NCBI GenBank assembly: GCA_034620365.1
Contig: JAQGEQ010000175.1
Coordinates: forward strand, 744,001-808,000
Length of the DNA stretch: 64,000 nt
Reading direction: 5' to 3'
Source of the DNA: Pegea sp. RAD2-039
Lineage: Eukaryota; Chordata; Thaliacea; Salpida; Salpidae
Both the position numbers and the translations under genes were made by a program. Position 1 is the stretch's first letter, and the number at the start of each line of letters is the position of its first letter. Of the stretch, positions 51,445-63,823 are shown one piece after another. Under the pieces are notes generated by a model. It was not told where the DNA came from, ran no database searches, and was given only the letters and a program-made list of their open reading frames with translations.

Positions 51445-52456
51445 ATGTAAATATTTAGGTTATTTAAGTTGGTTTCAAGTTTATTTCAGCAATTTTACGT
51501 GAATTTTGATTTTTATGAATAAATTTGATTATAGATGTTTGTTAATTGTATAAGAGGTTTGAAGTTCTTCAGAAAGATTTATTTGTAACATTTCTTATAA
51601 AAATAATTCATTATAAATAAAGCAAATATACCCAGCTAACTCAAACTAAAAGTTAATTTAATAAGCTAACATTTTTCTTTACCAATCACTAATTTAATTA
51701 TATTTTGTCATTTACCAAATATAATTTAATTATGTTTTCATCTGTAAAGCTTACTATTGCTCCAAATTATGTTTTAAACAAAAAATATTTATAAAAGTGT
51801 TAAGCAATTTGAACTTGACTGACTTCAAATAATTTGATTATGACTTAAAAATTAAGATAGTTAACAACTAATTCCATCACCTTAATGATTGTGAATAAAA
51901 ACCTAATTTGAGCTTATGAGTTTGATTATGTGCAAGTTCCTAAAGATAAGATTCAGTCTATGATGGAATAAAGTTTTAATTCATGGCTTAGCATTGGTGT
52001 ATCAGCTTAGATTACATACAAGTTCTTTTCAGCAGCTCTAAAGACCTCAATGTTTTATATAATTTAGATGGTTTGTACTTTAGTATTCAGAAGGTACAGT
52101 TGTCAATTTTCAAGCAAATTTAAAGAAGAAAAAGCTGATAAACCAAAATAAAAATTAGCTGGGTATTCTGGTGGCTTCGATTTTCATCTTAGGCTAAACA
52201 ACTATTTGCTATAAAAGAATTGTTTACAGAGCTACATGCCAAAATAACTTCTGAAAAATGTTTATTGCTTTTCTTCCCAAGATCTACTTTAAAGCGTTTT
52301 CGACTCATATTTATACAAAAATCTTTACAAAAATTAATCTTAATAAATTGAAGTTGTAAAATTAGTTTCAACAACATTTTACTCAATATAAAATTCGTTT
52401 AATGACACAAATGACATCAAGAATGAAAAAAGCGTTGTGAAAAGAGCATTTGAAGC
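51445..52456. other. convergent intergenic region
   Basis: This contains only the 3' UTRs of TIMM13 and KIN17. No gene or repeat is supported; a short minus-strand frame at 52189-52386 has no recognised domain. Confidence 0.5.
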
Positions 52457-54643
52457 CTAAGCTTTTTTCGAAATGTCCTCATATTTAATGTCTGAAATTC
52501 TTCGTCCACTGTAAGCTCCCTGGAAAATAATCGATTGATAAAAACTCTAAACAAAGAAGATTTGAAGCAGACCCCAGAAATTTCAACTTCAGCACAAAAC
52601 CGATCAATATCTACAGATTTCATAACAGCAGTTTCACCGCGGTATTCTCCGTTCAAAATGATCACTTCTTTACCTATAAGAAGATGTCTTTAAATGTCTG
52701 ATTTAACAAATAAAAAAGCTAACCAAAATTTGGTAGAACTGTTTCAAGATTGATTTGATCAGCTTTAATTTTATCTCCAGTATTAATCATTTGAAGAACT
52801 GCAGTAAATCTACAAACATCAGTTAAATAGTGAAAGCAGAACTTCGTAGCAACTTACTTATCTTCAATTGCAAGTACAGCTGCTTTTTTCTTGAAATATT
52901 TGTCCCCTAATCTTTTTGTATTCACTTTGACAACGATGCCACATCTGATCCAGTTCTCCACACGTTTACTTAACCGAATTTTTCTTTTTGATTCTGACTG
53001 CAACCAGTTTGTGAGAAGTTTTCGAAGGTAACTTTCACCATCTTACATCGATGATTTCTTCAAGAGCACATTTCTTTTTGGCACTTTTCTCAACTTTTTC
53101 TGCTTTTCTTTTTCCAGTTTTCATCTTTAACAACGCTGAAGAAGCTGGCTGAGCAGCAGCAACTGTGGATGTTGTACTACCTCCAGCGGTTTTTTCTATT
53201 TCAAAAAATTTCAAATAGATCTTGATTAGTACTTAGCTATCATCGCTATTTAATTAAGAAGTTTTTTTAAGAGTATACTGAAAATTATTTATTGAGTTCG
53301 TATTAAATCAATAGAATGATATTAGATTTGTAGAATGAACTGTTTGTTTAGTAGAGCTAAATATTGGAAGTTAGATTAACATTTGAAGTGAAAATTGATT
53401 TGAAAATGAATCGACTGGTGATTTTAGTAAATAATTCAGAATAATATTTGAGAAAATCGTGATGTTTATGACTAGAATTAATCTTATAGAATTCGGGTTT
53501 CTAAATCAAAACAAAATCAAAAACTTCAAGATAACAATTCAAAAGCTCGCCTTCTAAGTTTCCTGATAATTTAAAGACAACTTTCTCTTCAGGATCCTCT
53601 CTATTCAATTCTTTCAACTGTTGATTTTCAAGTCTTTCCTTTTCCTTCTGAAGGCCCTTTTGTACCATCTCTTCAATTTTTCTGCAAGCAAAATGAAATT
53701 AAACAATCAGAAAAGTGAAGAAACATCTACTTTGCTCTACGTTCTTCATCATTCCTTTCTCTCTTTCTCATTTTTTCCAATTCTTTTTGTCTTTTTAAAA
53801 CAACAGGGTCTCGATCTATAAACTGCATAAACATACCTTTTTCAGTTTGATCTACTTTACAATATCCTGTAAAAGAATAAAGTGTAAGAATTGAAACAAG
53901 ACTATGAATCTAAATACCTTCTCTTCCCAACCAAGCAGTGAAACCAGCTAAAGACGACCATCTAGTTGCATTCATATGAATATGTTCTTTATGACTGATA
54001 TATTCGTTGTAAACCTAAAACCATCAAAAGTAAATTTCAAGAAAATAACTCTGAAAATCATATCACCAGTTTTAGAAATAGATTTTCTAAACTGTCAAAA
54101 TGCTTACAAATTTATGTTTAGAGATAAGAACATACTACAATAGTGACCATAAGTGAAATTATCATAATTTGACTAGACTATAAAGCTAAATAAAACAGAA
54201 GCATAAATAAAAAGAAATATTTTGATGATAATAAAAATCAAAAAGTAAGTAACATTCAAAAAAAGCTTGATAAAGAAAACAAATAGAATAAATGAAAGGC
54301 TTACCACATTGTTGTGAACTCTTTTTGTTCCAAAACGAGTTCTGAGCAATCTAAGAAAGTCATCTCTAAACTCATTTGAGAAGAAGTTAAAGAAAGCTCC
54401 AGGATTTTCACCAGCAATCAGCAGCTGTCTTTGATGGGACTCTGACTGAGTATGACATTTAAATCCATTCTACAGAGAACTAGATTTAGTAAAATAGTAA
54501 AACAAACAAATGAAAAAGCTTACAGCATCTCTACATTGCTTCTGACACATCTGGCAATACCATCTCAGTTTCTGTAAACCTTTAGATTTGATCCTGTTAC
54601 TAATTGCCTTAGGAGATAAAAAACCGCCCTTTTCCTTTCCCAT
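52457..54643 (-). CDS. KIN: DNA/RNA-binding protein KIN17
   Basis: Nuclear zinc-finger protein involved in DNA replication, repair and mRNA processing (family knowledge). Exons in transcription order: 54643-54524, 54469-54305, 54014-53918, 53866-53731, 53681-53551, 53195-53047, 52997-52858, 52809-52724, 52673-52573, 52519-52457; 395 aa (human 393). The zinc finger is C30-x2-C33 with H46 and H52, followed by the KIN17 winged-helix domain (AFFNFFSNEFRDDFLRLLR; MNATRWSSLAGFTAWLGREG), a Lys/Glu coiled coil and two C-terminal KOW/SH3-like folds ending in YEDISKKA. The intron after exon 5 fits only with a GC donor (GAAG|GCGAGC) or an alternative acceptor, so exons 5 and 6 are the weakest part. Two consecutive acceptor-like sites lie just before the ATG, one of them 11 nt away. 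Confidence 0.93.
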
Positions 54644-57600
54644 CTTAAAGTTTGCTGTAAATAAATCTGAAATAATTTGAATAAATTTATCAGAAATATA
54701 ATTTCAGCAAAACAATATTTGATATATATCAAATCTTTTATATAAATAATAAGTTGATTTAAGATTAAAATAACTTAATACTATGGTTTTCAAAATATAC
54801 ATAATATAAAACTAAAGATAATCAAAAATTTTTAAGTAATTAGCCAATATTAACTTTGTTATAAAATGCTATAAAAATTTATTATTATAAAAATATAATA
54901 ATAACATTAGAAAATATTGAATTTAAAAAAATAGAAAAATATTTTCAAAGTATAAAATAAATTATTTTGTTATCAAAATATGAAAACCATAATTAATTAG
55001 TCATTAAAATCAAAATAAATTATATTCAATATATAAAAAATAACAAAATGTTATAACTTTAAATAAAAAACTCAAATTAAAGAAAACAGTTTTTTTTTTA
55101 AATGGAAAACCATTTAATTTAAATAACCTAAAGTAAAGCTTTAATTATAATCAGCCTTCAATAAATAGCTGCTTAAATTATAGCTTTGTATAAAAGTAAT
55201 AAAATTTAAAAATATAAAAAAACGTTTAGAGAATTTGTTCTAGTTAAAAACATTTGTTCAAAAAAGACATAAGAAATACCAACATTTGTTAAAAACTGAA
55301 CTAATCTCAAAATATGTAACAAATTAGAAATTATTTCGCTATTCTGTTCAAAAATAAATTATAGAAGAAATGTTTTTATAAATTATACCCTAAAAAACGT
55401 AAAAACCAAAATGAGTTTTTACTTATTATGCTGCTAAAACTTTGGATTCCCTATATACTTTTACGCCATTTTATGCGTAACCAATAAAATCAATAACAAC
55501 ATTTTATTCAAATAAAAAATTTTTGCTGCTTAATTTCGTCAATTTACTTAAAAAGACATTTTTGTTTTGGTTAACCCTAATTTGTGAGCATAAACTGTAA
55601 ATAAACAATTTGCTTACTGCTATTTATATGGTTGCTTATTTGTATAATAAACTGAAACTATATTGACGATATTCTTTTTAGATTACAACTTTTGATAATA
55701 GCCTTAGTAATTAAGCTTCATTGGTGCAAAATGCAATAATATCATGGCACTCAGTAAGGATTATTCCATTGACACCACTTTTTAGCGAGTCCATTAAGTT
55801 CTTGGTCTGGTCTCAGTATTAAAGGACAAGTTACACCTGTCAGTATAAACATATTTCACAATTCTGTTTCTTAAAAATTTATCAAAATAAGAGAATTTAA
55901 TAATAATTTTCTTGTACTACAAAAGGAACCTTGCATAAGAAGTTCTTCACAGACATTAAATTTTGACATAACTTCCCTCAGAAAAACATTTAAGTTTTCA
56001 GTATTTGTCAAATCTATATAAAAGCGTATTGATGTTATTATACGTTTAAATTTTCAGAATCAATTTCCTTTTAGAGGGTGGAGGCCTCAATAGTACTTTA
56101 AATCTGGAAATTGTTTAAGAACTGTAATATCTTGCAAATATGTTTTATCAAATACATCTCTGTTATTGTTGAAAACAAATTTAATCTAATTTTTATAACT
56201 TGTAAGTAGCTTTTTAATACTGAAGGCTTATGAGTTGCCATTATTTGTATAACAGTTATTTCAAGTATATTTAGTTATTCATTATAACGATTTACAGTTT
56301 TATTTTTGCGAAATGAAAAAGTCTGAACTAAAATAAGCTAAGACTTTCACAAGTTTTGAATATTCTTTTTATAATTCAAACTTATTTTATGTTTATGGAC
56401 CAACATTTGAAAGTGAATACTTAATAAACTATTATCTTTCATTTAAGTCGTTTTTTAACTTTCACCATTAAGCATAAATTGAAATAAAAACATTAAAACC
56501 AACAAATCCAAGTTCATTTTAACTTTTAGATAATGAAACAAATTGTAACAAAAACCAAGAAAATAAAAATACATTGTATCTAAGTTTGTAGCATGTGATG
56601 TTTTCCTCTTTGTTACAAAGCTTTATTTATGGTAATTCTAAAAATAAATTATTCTTAAAAATCATGATGGTCACAAAATTGCTAACTTTATTCATAGGAA
56701 TAAGGTTACATTAAAGACAAATATATATCAAATCTTTTATAGTTGATTGCAGAACAGTTTTGATAATTCTATAATATTTGGTTTACATCCAGTATTTAGA
56801 AGAAAAGCGTTCTCACTTTAGTTACGGGAAGATTATTACTTGATAGAATTTTTTATAGCAATCTTTTATTGATTTTCAATCTGCTATTATTAACTTGAAA
56901 TATGGGAAATAAAGAGAACTTTTGTACAATTTGTAGTACTTAAAATGATAAGTTTTTGTTATATCAAGAAAGTTTTATTTTTAGTATATTTCTAAACTTT
57001 AATTATAATTGTTTAATTTAAAATTAAATTTTGGCGCGTATAAAAAAGCTTGTTAAATTATTCCAAGAAATATATATACCTAATTGCTCCAAGAAGTCGA
57101 TATCATTTGAAAGTGATTCAAAAGTAAGCTGTTAAAAATAGTTTATAAACTTTATACAATAACGTTAGCTAAACCTTAATTTTATATAAAACATTTTTTC
57201 TGGTTTTTTAAAATAAAAGATTCTAGATAATAAAATAATTAAAAATCAACGAAGTATATTAAAGAGGTCCTGAGAAGAATGAAAAATTCTACAAAAAAGC
57301 TTTGATAAGATTTTTTGAAATAGTAAAGTAAACTTTCAAAATATTTGTAGATTTGATTGTGAATTAGTAGCTTTGATTGATGATATTAGGAAAGTTGGTT
57401 CAAAACCCAACAGCTCAATATTTTAATAAAATAAATGCAGAAATTTATCCAAACATCTAAATGAAAGTTGAAACAACTATTTTAATGGTGCATGAAACAC
57501 TAATGTTAAAATCACCACAGAAATTTTCAATTTATTTAGTAATTAATATTCATTATCACAAAGTTTTGCATTTAATGCAAATATCACGAATCAAATAGTC

Positions 57601-58306
57601 AATTAGCTTCAACTTTACTTCCTGTAAGTAATCTCAGGTTAGTTATCTAATAAATTGCGTAAACCTTGTCACGTCTCGATATTTGGTTCAGTTTCAGTTT
57701 ACTGATAAGTTAGTCTTTCAATTAAGACACTAATTTATAAGATTAGCTTAAATTGGTCTTCTAGGCTTAAAATCGAAAAAGCCTTCTAACTTAAGAACTA
57801 TTTGTTTCTTTAATGTTTTTGATTATGCTTTTATTAAGTTAATATTCACTAATGGTAAACGCTTTTGATAAGTTTTTTTTATTTAATTTGCTGAGCGTTT
57901 AAAGTAATGGTCCAAGAAAATTTTCATTTTGCATTTTTTAATCTACTTACTGTTGTTTTTATGTAAAAAAATACTTCTATTTTATCAATTATATATTTTT
58001 TAGAATTAAGTTTCTATGGTGAATTGAATTAGAAAAATAAAATAATTAATGAAGCTTTAATTACTTTATAAAGTATACCGTCAATGCAAATAGAACAAAA
58101 TATAAATTTATACAATATAAAAACTAAACTAGTTTATAATATCCTTATTGTCCATTTGAGTAAAATAATTAGTAGTTTGTCATGATATGAGTAAAAGGAA
58201 TTTTTATGAAATTCTGTGACAGGAAATGTGACAGGTTGATATAAATTGACTTATTTGCATTTGAGTGAAAATTTATTTCAAGAAAATACTGAAATATTAA
58301 TCAAAA
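54644..58306. other. divergent intergenic region with a long repeat copy
   Basis: This lies between KIN17 and the adhesion GPCR, which point away from each other. It is A/T-rich with no gene. The only supported feature is copy 1 of a ~430-bp repeat at 56023-56456. A T-arm-like hairpin at 57394-57412 was judged insufficient for a tRNA. Confidence 0.5.
56023..56456 (+). repeat. ~430-bp interspersed repeat, copy 1
   Basis: It begins AGCGTATTGATGTTATTATA and matches 61645-62074 in the same orientation, nearly base for base, with roughly ten differences by eye (for example ACAGTTATTTC against ACAGTTTTTC). The landmark GAGGGTGGAGGCCTCAATAG contains a GAGGCCTC palindrome. It has no long open frame, no terminal inverted repeats and no Pol III boxes. 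High identity implies a recent copy event; the family is unknown to me. Confidence 0.85.
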
Positions 58307-61300
58307 ATGGGAGAATTTATTAGAAGCTGTCTTTTCGGTTTAATATGCTGTAAATAATTAAGTTTAACATAAATTCTATTTATTTTTATATTCAACCATT
58401 TTAGCATATCAACCTGAATTAATATTATTATTTATAATTATTATTATTATTAGACTTTTTCGCCGATTCTGTGACCAGCAACAACTATAACATCAGCTCC
58501 AAGTGTATGAGTTACGAAGATGCAATAAAGCTTTGCAAGCAGTATAATTCGAAAAATGGATTAGTTGATTGGGTAGTTAAAAGTAAATCAGATATCATAA
58601 AGCTACTGGAAGATTACAATACTAGCAGTGCTTGGTTTGCTACAGAATTGAACAATGGAGTGTTCATACCGAAAAGTGATAAATACGGAGAACTTTGTTG
58701 TGATTCCCTTTCGTAAGTGATTTTACATTCTAACTTATCATTTAAAGTATACTTACTTCTCGAAGTAGAAAAAACTCATTCATCCCGTTTCTGCTTTATA
58801 ATCCCAATAAAACTAATTCAAGGGACTTAAAGTGCAATGTCGAGGAACGATTTATCTGTCAAAGATTAATACCAGGTAAGATCAATCAAGATATAGATCT
58901 TGTCGACAATGATAATTTTTATTTCAGGGGTTAAAAATGATAGCTCAATTAAAAATGACTCAACGTTTAAAGAAGAATTCAAACAGCAGTTATCAAACAT
59001 TTTTTCAACACAAATTAAAGAAGTAAACTCTAGTATTATCAATAACATGATAAAAACTATAGAAAACTTTACTACAACATATAACTACAAACAAGTAAGC
59101 TTCTGTTGATATTTCTTTTTCTTTGTTATACGCTTTTTCTGTTTCAGAGTCCTCTCATTATTTCAACAGTTAACGTGACTTTGAAAGCTGAAAAAATCGA
59201 AGGAAAAAATCTGAAAAAGAAACTCATAGTTGGTTTTAATAAAACTTTACAAAGCAGCTATTCCCAAGCAATTTTAGAAGTAGATCTTCTACAACAGCTC
59301 ATCAATCAGAATCCTAAAGATAATGAACTGAGAGTTATGTCTATACTGTATCGAGATACGTCTATTTTCGCAGATGCACAGAAACCAAAAACGGAAAACT
59401 GGCTGTTTGGAAATACAATCATTCACCAACCAGTTATTTTGAGTAATGTTTTATATCTTAGTGTTCAAAACAAGAATCTTTCTTATCTAAGAACACCTCT
59501 TAAAGTAGTCAACAAAATCCATAATCAGAATTTAAGTGAATTAGTAAAAAATAGAGGTGGAAATATTATAAAACTTTTGGAGCAACCATCTGAATTGAAT
59601 GTGGAAGGAGACATGAGATTAACAAAGACACAAAAATGTGCTTATTGGGATTTTCAGTCGTCTTCTTGGGAGACAGATGGATGCAAAACAACTTTTAACG
59701 CAAATAAAAGTGAAGTGATTTGCTTTTGTAATCACATGACACACTTTGCTATCATACTGGTTTGTTGAAAATTTCTGTATAAAGTCAAATTAAATTTCTA
59801 GCATAATATCAAATAGTTTTTTAAGAAACTTGTTTCTTGGGTTTCAATATTCAATTTTCTGTCAGGCTATTCATGAGTTCTATTCACCAAAATATCTACA
59901 AATCATCACAGTTGTAGGATGTTCGTTATCTCTTGTCTGTTTACTTTTAACACTATTCCCTTTGGTTTACTTCAAGTGAGTATACAATGCTCCATTTCCA
60001 ATCTGTGACCTTTTTTTATTATTCTTACCTTACAAAGAAACTCATAAACTACTAAATTTAAACAACTTTTACAAATAAAAACTTTTAAGAATAAAAAAGC
60101 TTAAAATTAGTGATTTTGTAGAAGTCTTTTGGATAATATTTTTGTTTATTTAAAATAACAGCTTCAAATAATACTTTTAACATTTGTTTGAAATTCAAAT
60201 AACAAGACTAAATCTAATATCTAAAAAGAAACAAACAATTAATTTTAATTAAATGGCTAAATAGCTTAAAGAAGCTTTTTATAAGGTTTAATCTTGAAAC
60301 TTTTTCTTTAGACAACTAAGATCAAAACTACATCAGAAGATCATCATCAACATCTCCTTATCTCTCCTTCTTTTCAATCTTGTCTTTCTCGTTGGTATTG
60401 ATGCTAAAGATAATCCCTTGCAATGCGTCCTTTCCGCTGCTATTCTTCACTACCTGTTGCTACTGTCGTGGTCTTGGCATCTTGTACAGGGAATCTTCCT
60501 CTTCAAATATCTCATCTGGGGGAAATTGCATCAAGTTTCAATGAAAGAAGACACTTTCTTTCGTATATCAGCAGTTTTTTGTTACTGTAGGTTTCCACTT
60601 GAAAACAGATCGGCAATAGATAGTTTGAATCACTTTTCTCAATGCCTAATTCATCTCTACAATTATTAAAAATTATTTTATTTTCTGCTTAAAACTATAT
60701 TTCATTGTTTATTTAGTGGTGCCAGCAGTTGTTGCTGTCCTGACTGCGGTGGTTTTAGAAATCAAAGATCAGTATCTTAGTGAAAGGTCTTGTTGGTTAT
60801 CTCCATTACCTATGATCTTCTCCGTAGCAGTCCCCATTGGAATTGTTCTTATCATCAACATCTTTATTTTCATTTTTGCGATGTATAATATTACCTGTGG
60901 AAGAAAAGTGATCAAATACGAGTTCTATTCGATTCTTTTGAACATTTTCATTTAATTTTCAGAGCTTAAAGCTCTCATGCAAAGAGGTTTCAATTGCAAT
61001 TCGACGGGCTTTGTGTATGATGATTAGTTTGGGTATTCCCTGGATATTCGGATATTTAATGTTGATTTCAAGAAACAGTTTTTTCAAAGACATCTTTTCA
61101 GTCGTCTTTTCAGTTTTCATTGCTGCACAAGTAATTATTTTATATTCTTTTGTTATTTACAGATCAACTTCTTTTTTACAATCGTAAATGTTGATTTTTC
61201 TTGCTTTGCGGTAAACTTTTAAATTCTTTAGGGTATATTTATCTTCGTTTTGTACTGCATACGTCAGAATGACGTCATAGAAGCTGTGAGGAAGAAATTA

Positions 61301-62506
61301 AATAAGAAGAGAAAAAAGGAAATGTCACAAAACGTAAGATTTAGTTTCTTTTCTATAAATTTTCAAATCTTAATAAGTACAAATTATTTGCTAAATACTA
61401 ACTGTGTTATAGAACGAACCTTCAGCAACTGACCAGTCGACAAAGGTTTCTACAATTCAGGCAAGTTATTACAAGATTATAAGTCCTTTCAATCTGATAA
61501 AATAAGTTATATTGAGTAGATTCATAGGATTTTTGTTCAGATTTTTTATGATTGCAATGATGCTTTTTCAGTTTTTGAAATAAGATAATTATTCAATAAG
61601 ACCTTTAACTAGCTTTACTAAAGTTATTAGTACGAGTTATCAGTAGCGTATTGATGTTATTATACGTTTAAATTTTCAGAATCAATTTCCTTTTAGAGGG
61701 TGGAGGCCTCAATAGTACTTTAAATCTGGAAATTGTTTAAGAACTGTAATATCTTGCAAATATGTTTTATCAAATATATCTCTGTTATTGTTGAAAACAA
61801 ATTTAATCTAATTTTTATAACTTGTAAGTAGCTTTTTAATACTGAAGGCTTATGAGTTGCCATTATTTGTATAACAGTTTTTCAAGTATATTTAGTTACT
61901 CATTATAACGATTTACAGTTTTATTTTTGCGAAATGAAAAAGTCTGAACTAAAATAAGCTAAGACTTTCACAAGTTTTGAATATTCTTTTTATAATTCAA
62001 ACTTATTTTATGCTTGTAGTCCAACATTTGAAAATGAATACTTAATAAAAAGATTTTTATTTTTAGTCGTTTCCTAGCTTCTTTTGTCAAGATTATTTTA
62101 AGATAAGAAATTTAAAATCAATCTTTATAAAGGGCTGGTTTAAATCCTTACTAACTCTGATGCCGTTTTAATTAAAAGGAAAACGAAACAGATTAAAAAA
62201 AAACCTTATGCAATTACATTGTGCATTGCATGGTAACATCATAAAACTTTTATCTTTTAGTAGCATTAAAAGTTTTATTTATAATATACTTAAAAGAGGA
62301 TAAAACTGTAAAGCTTATTTTTAATATTTTGTTTTTGAGGTGAGATCAAAAATATTTGTTAAAATGTCATGAGCAAAACTTTGAGAAAGTTTAATCTATT
62401 TATAAAAATTATAATAAAAAATGTTGATGTATTATTTCAGATGATAAGGCAGACTACAAAATTGAAAATGGTGATGTTAATTTTTATTAATGATTCTGTA
62501 AATTGA
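58307..62506 (+). CDS. adhesion GPCR with C-type-lectin-like domain and GPS site
   Basis: Family B2 receptor. Exons: 58307-58349, 58454-58712, 58766-58875, 58928-59094, 59148-59759, 59866-59975, 60312-60586, 60717-60907, 60963-61130, 61232-61333, 61413-61460, 62441-62506; about 716 aa. A short signal peptide (1-18) leads to a C-type-lectin-like region (about 27-135; CMSYEDAIKLC, then CNVEERFICQR), a compact GAIN-like stretch and a canonical GPS motif (CAYWDF...CFCNHMTHFAIIL) with predicted autocleavage between M390 and T391. Seven hydrophobic segments follow: TM1 in exon 6, TM2-3 in exon 7, TM4-5 across exons 7-8, TM6-7 across exons 9-10. No other adhesion domains are present, so the ectodomain is small for the family. 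Exon 3 can start at 58766 or 58769. The end is uncertain: exon 11 can use a GC donor after 61460, or a GT site 4 nt later that gives a hydrophilic tail ending at 62490. Ligand unknown. Confidence 0.85.
61645..62074 (+). repeat. ~430-bp interspersed repeat, copy 2
   Basis: This is the second copy of the repeat at 56023-56456, in direct orientation, inside the last intron of the adhesion GPCR. Homology fades after the shared AAGTCG/TAGTCG segment. Confidence 0.85.
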
Positions 62507-63377
62507 GTAAAAAATTAATCATAAATACTTTTATTGCAAATAAAAAGTTTAAAATTTGATCTTCGGAATGTAAGCTTGTTATTTGGAGATTAGATTTAAA
62601 CTTATTCACTCGTTTGACACAAAAGGTTTATTTTTTAACGAGCAGTGAAAACAACATTTGCTACCTCTTAAAATTCTTGTTTAAGATAATTTAATAATTT
62701 CTAAATGTTTAACTTACAAATAATTTTATTTTTCAAAAAGCTAACTGCTGAGTTGGAAAATGTTTAAAACTGTTAATAGTAGAAATGAAATAAATATAAT
62801 AATACAATTTATATTATAAGGTTATTTACTTTAACCTTAAGTAAAATATTTCTTTATCAACAGTTGAAAAGTTACAAAACTTTTTGCAAAACATGTGATC
62901 AATAAAGTAAAAAAAATGAACAAAGAAACTATAATAAGTTTTGTGAAAGCATAAAATTAAAATATAAAACAATAATAACGACTTTTAACAAAACAACTTT
63001 CTTGAAATTATAATTTTGTAATAAACATTTTTTTATGTTTACAAGAAAATAACAAAATTATTCTTCTTGTTTATATTTATTATACATTGTTTGTTAAATA
63101 TCTTGAAACTAATTGAAAGTAAATGGAAAAGAGAAGATATAGATTGTATTGTAGTACTTTTTCTCTTCTTTTATATATTTGAACGAAGTTTTGATACAAA
63201 AAATGGACAATTTAAAAGACTGATAAAGTTCAATCAGACTCAAGACGACAATTTATAAAATTGCTAATTTGTTATCATTAGCAAAATAAACCCAAATTTT
63301 AATATAAACTGAAAAAATAGAAATAAGATTTATGTTTTAGGAATCTTTTTATAAATAATCTTAATCTTTCTAGCAAA
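62507..63377. other. convergent intergenic region
   Basis: This holds the 3' UTRs of the adhesion GPCR and of the rolling-stone-like gene. A 63-codon frame at 63067-63258 has no recognised domain. Nothing else is seen. Confidence 0.5.
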
Positions 63378-63823
63378 TTAATAGCTTTTATCATTATACT
63401 TAAAAAATAGAAAGCTTCTCAATTTGAAAAGAGCAAAATTTAATAATTGTGGAATTAAACTGCCAATTAGCAATAAAACGGCTAAAATAAGAGGACCAGT
63501 GAATCCTTTACTCCAATCTAAAAACGGGTACAGTTTTGAACTAACCCCACTAATATGCAACAGAAAAGTATAAAGGATATAAAGTAATGCAAAAGCAGAA
63601 CAGTAAATAAAGTGAAGTATTCTTACAGGAAACTTAATCATGAATATATCAATTAACATTATCAAGAGAGCTATTAAGTGTATATGTATATTAAGCGGAC
63701 TATCTCTTGTAGGGTCATCTGCAGCGAGTAAAATCCAGTAAAATGATGATACAACACATGAAGAGGTAAAACATAAGCACTGAAGTATCCAAGCAGTCTT
63801 ATGAAACCACAAAGCTTTTGAAC
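63378..63823 (-). CDS. rolling-stone-like multipass membrane protein, 3' exon only (partial)
   Basis: The terminal exon of a gene that continues beyond the right edge. The acceptor is at 63824-63825 (TTTTTGTAG) and the exon is entered in phase 1. Its 147 residues contain four hydrophobic segments. The order of landmarks follows the rolling stone (Rost) family: LNIHIHLIALLIMLIDIF, then FPVRILHFIYCSAFALLY, then YPFLDWSKG, then a last helix. Drosophila rolling stone is needed for myoblast fusion; the function of most members is unknown. Identification is from motif order only. No start codon is inside the window. Confidence 0.7.

Noticed and set aside
57394..57412. T-arm-like hairpin GTTGGTTCAAAACCCAAC with a B-box-like core
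   Set aside because: No matching A box, acceptor stem or anticodon arm could be built upstream, so it does not support a tRNA or SINE.
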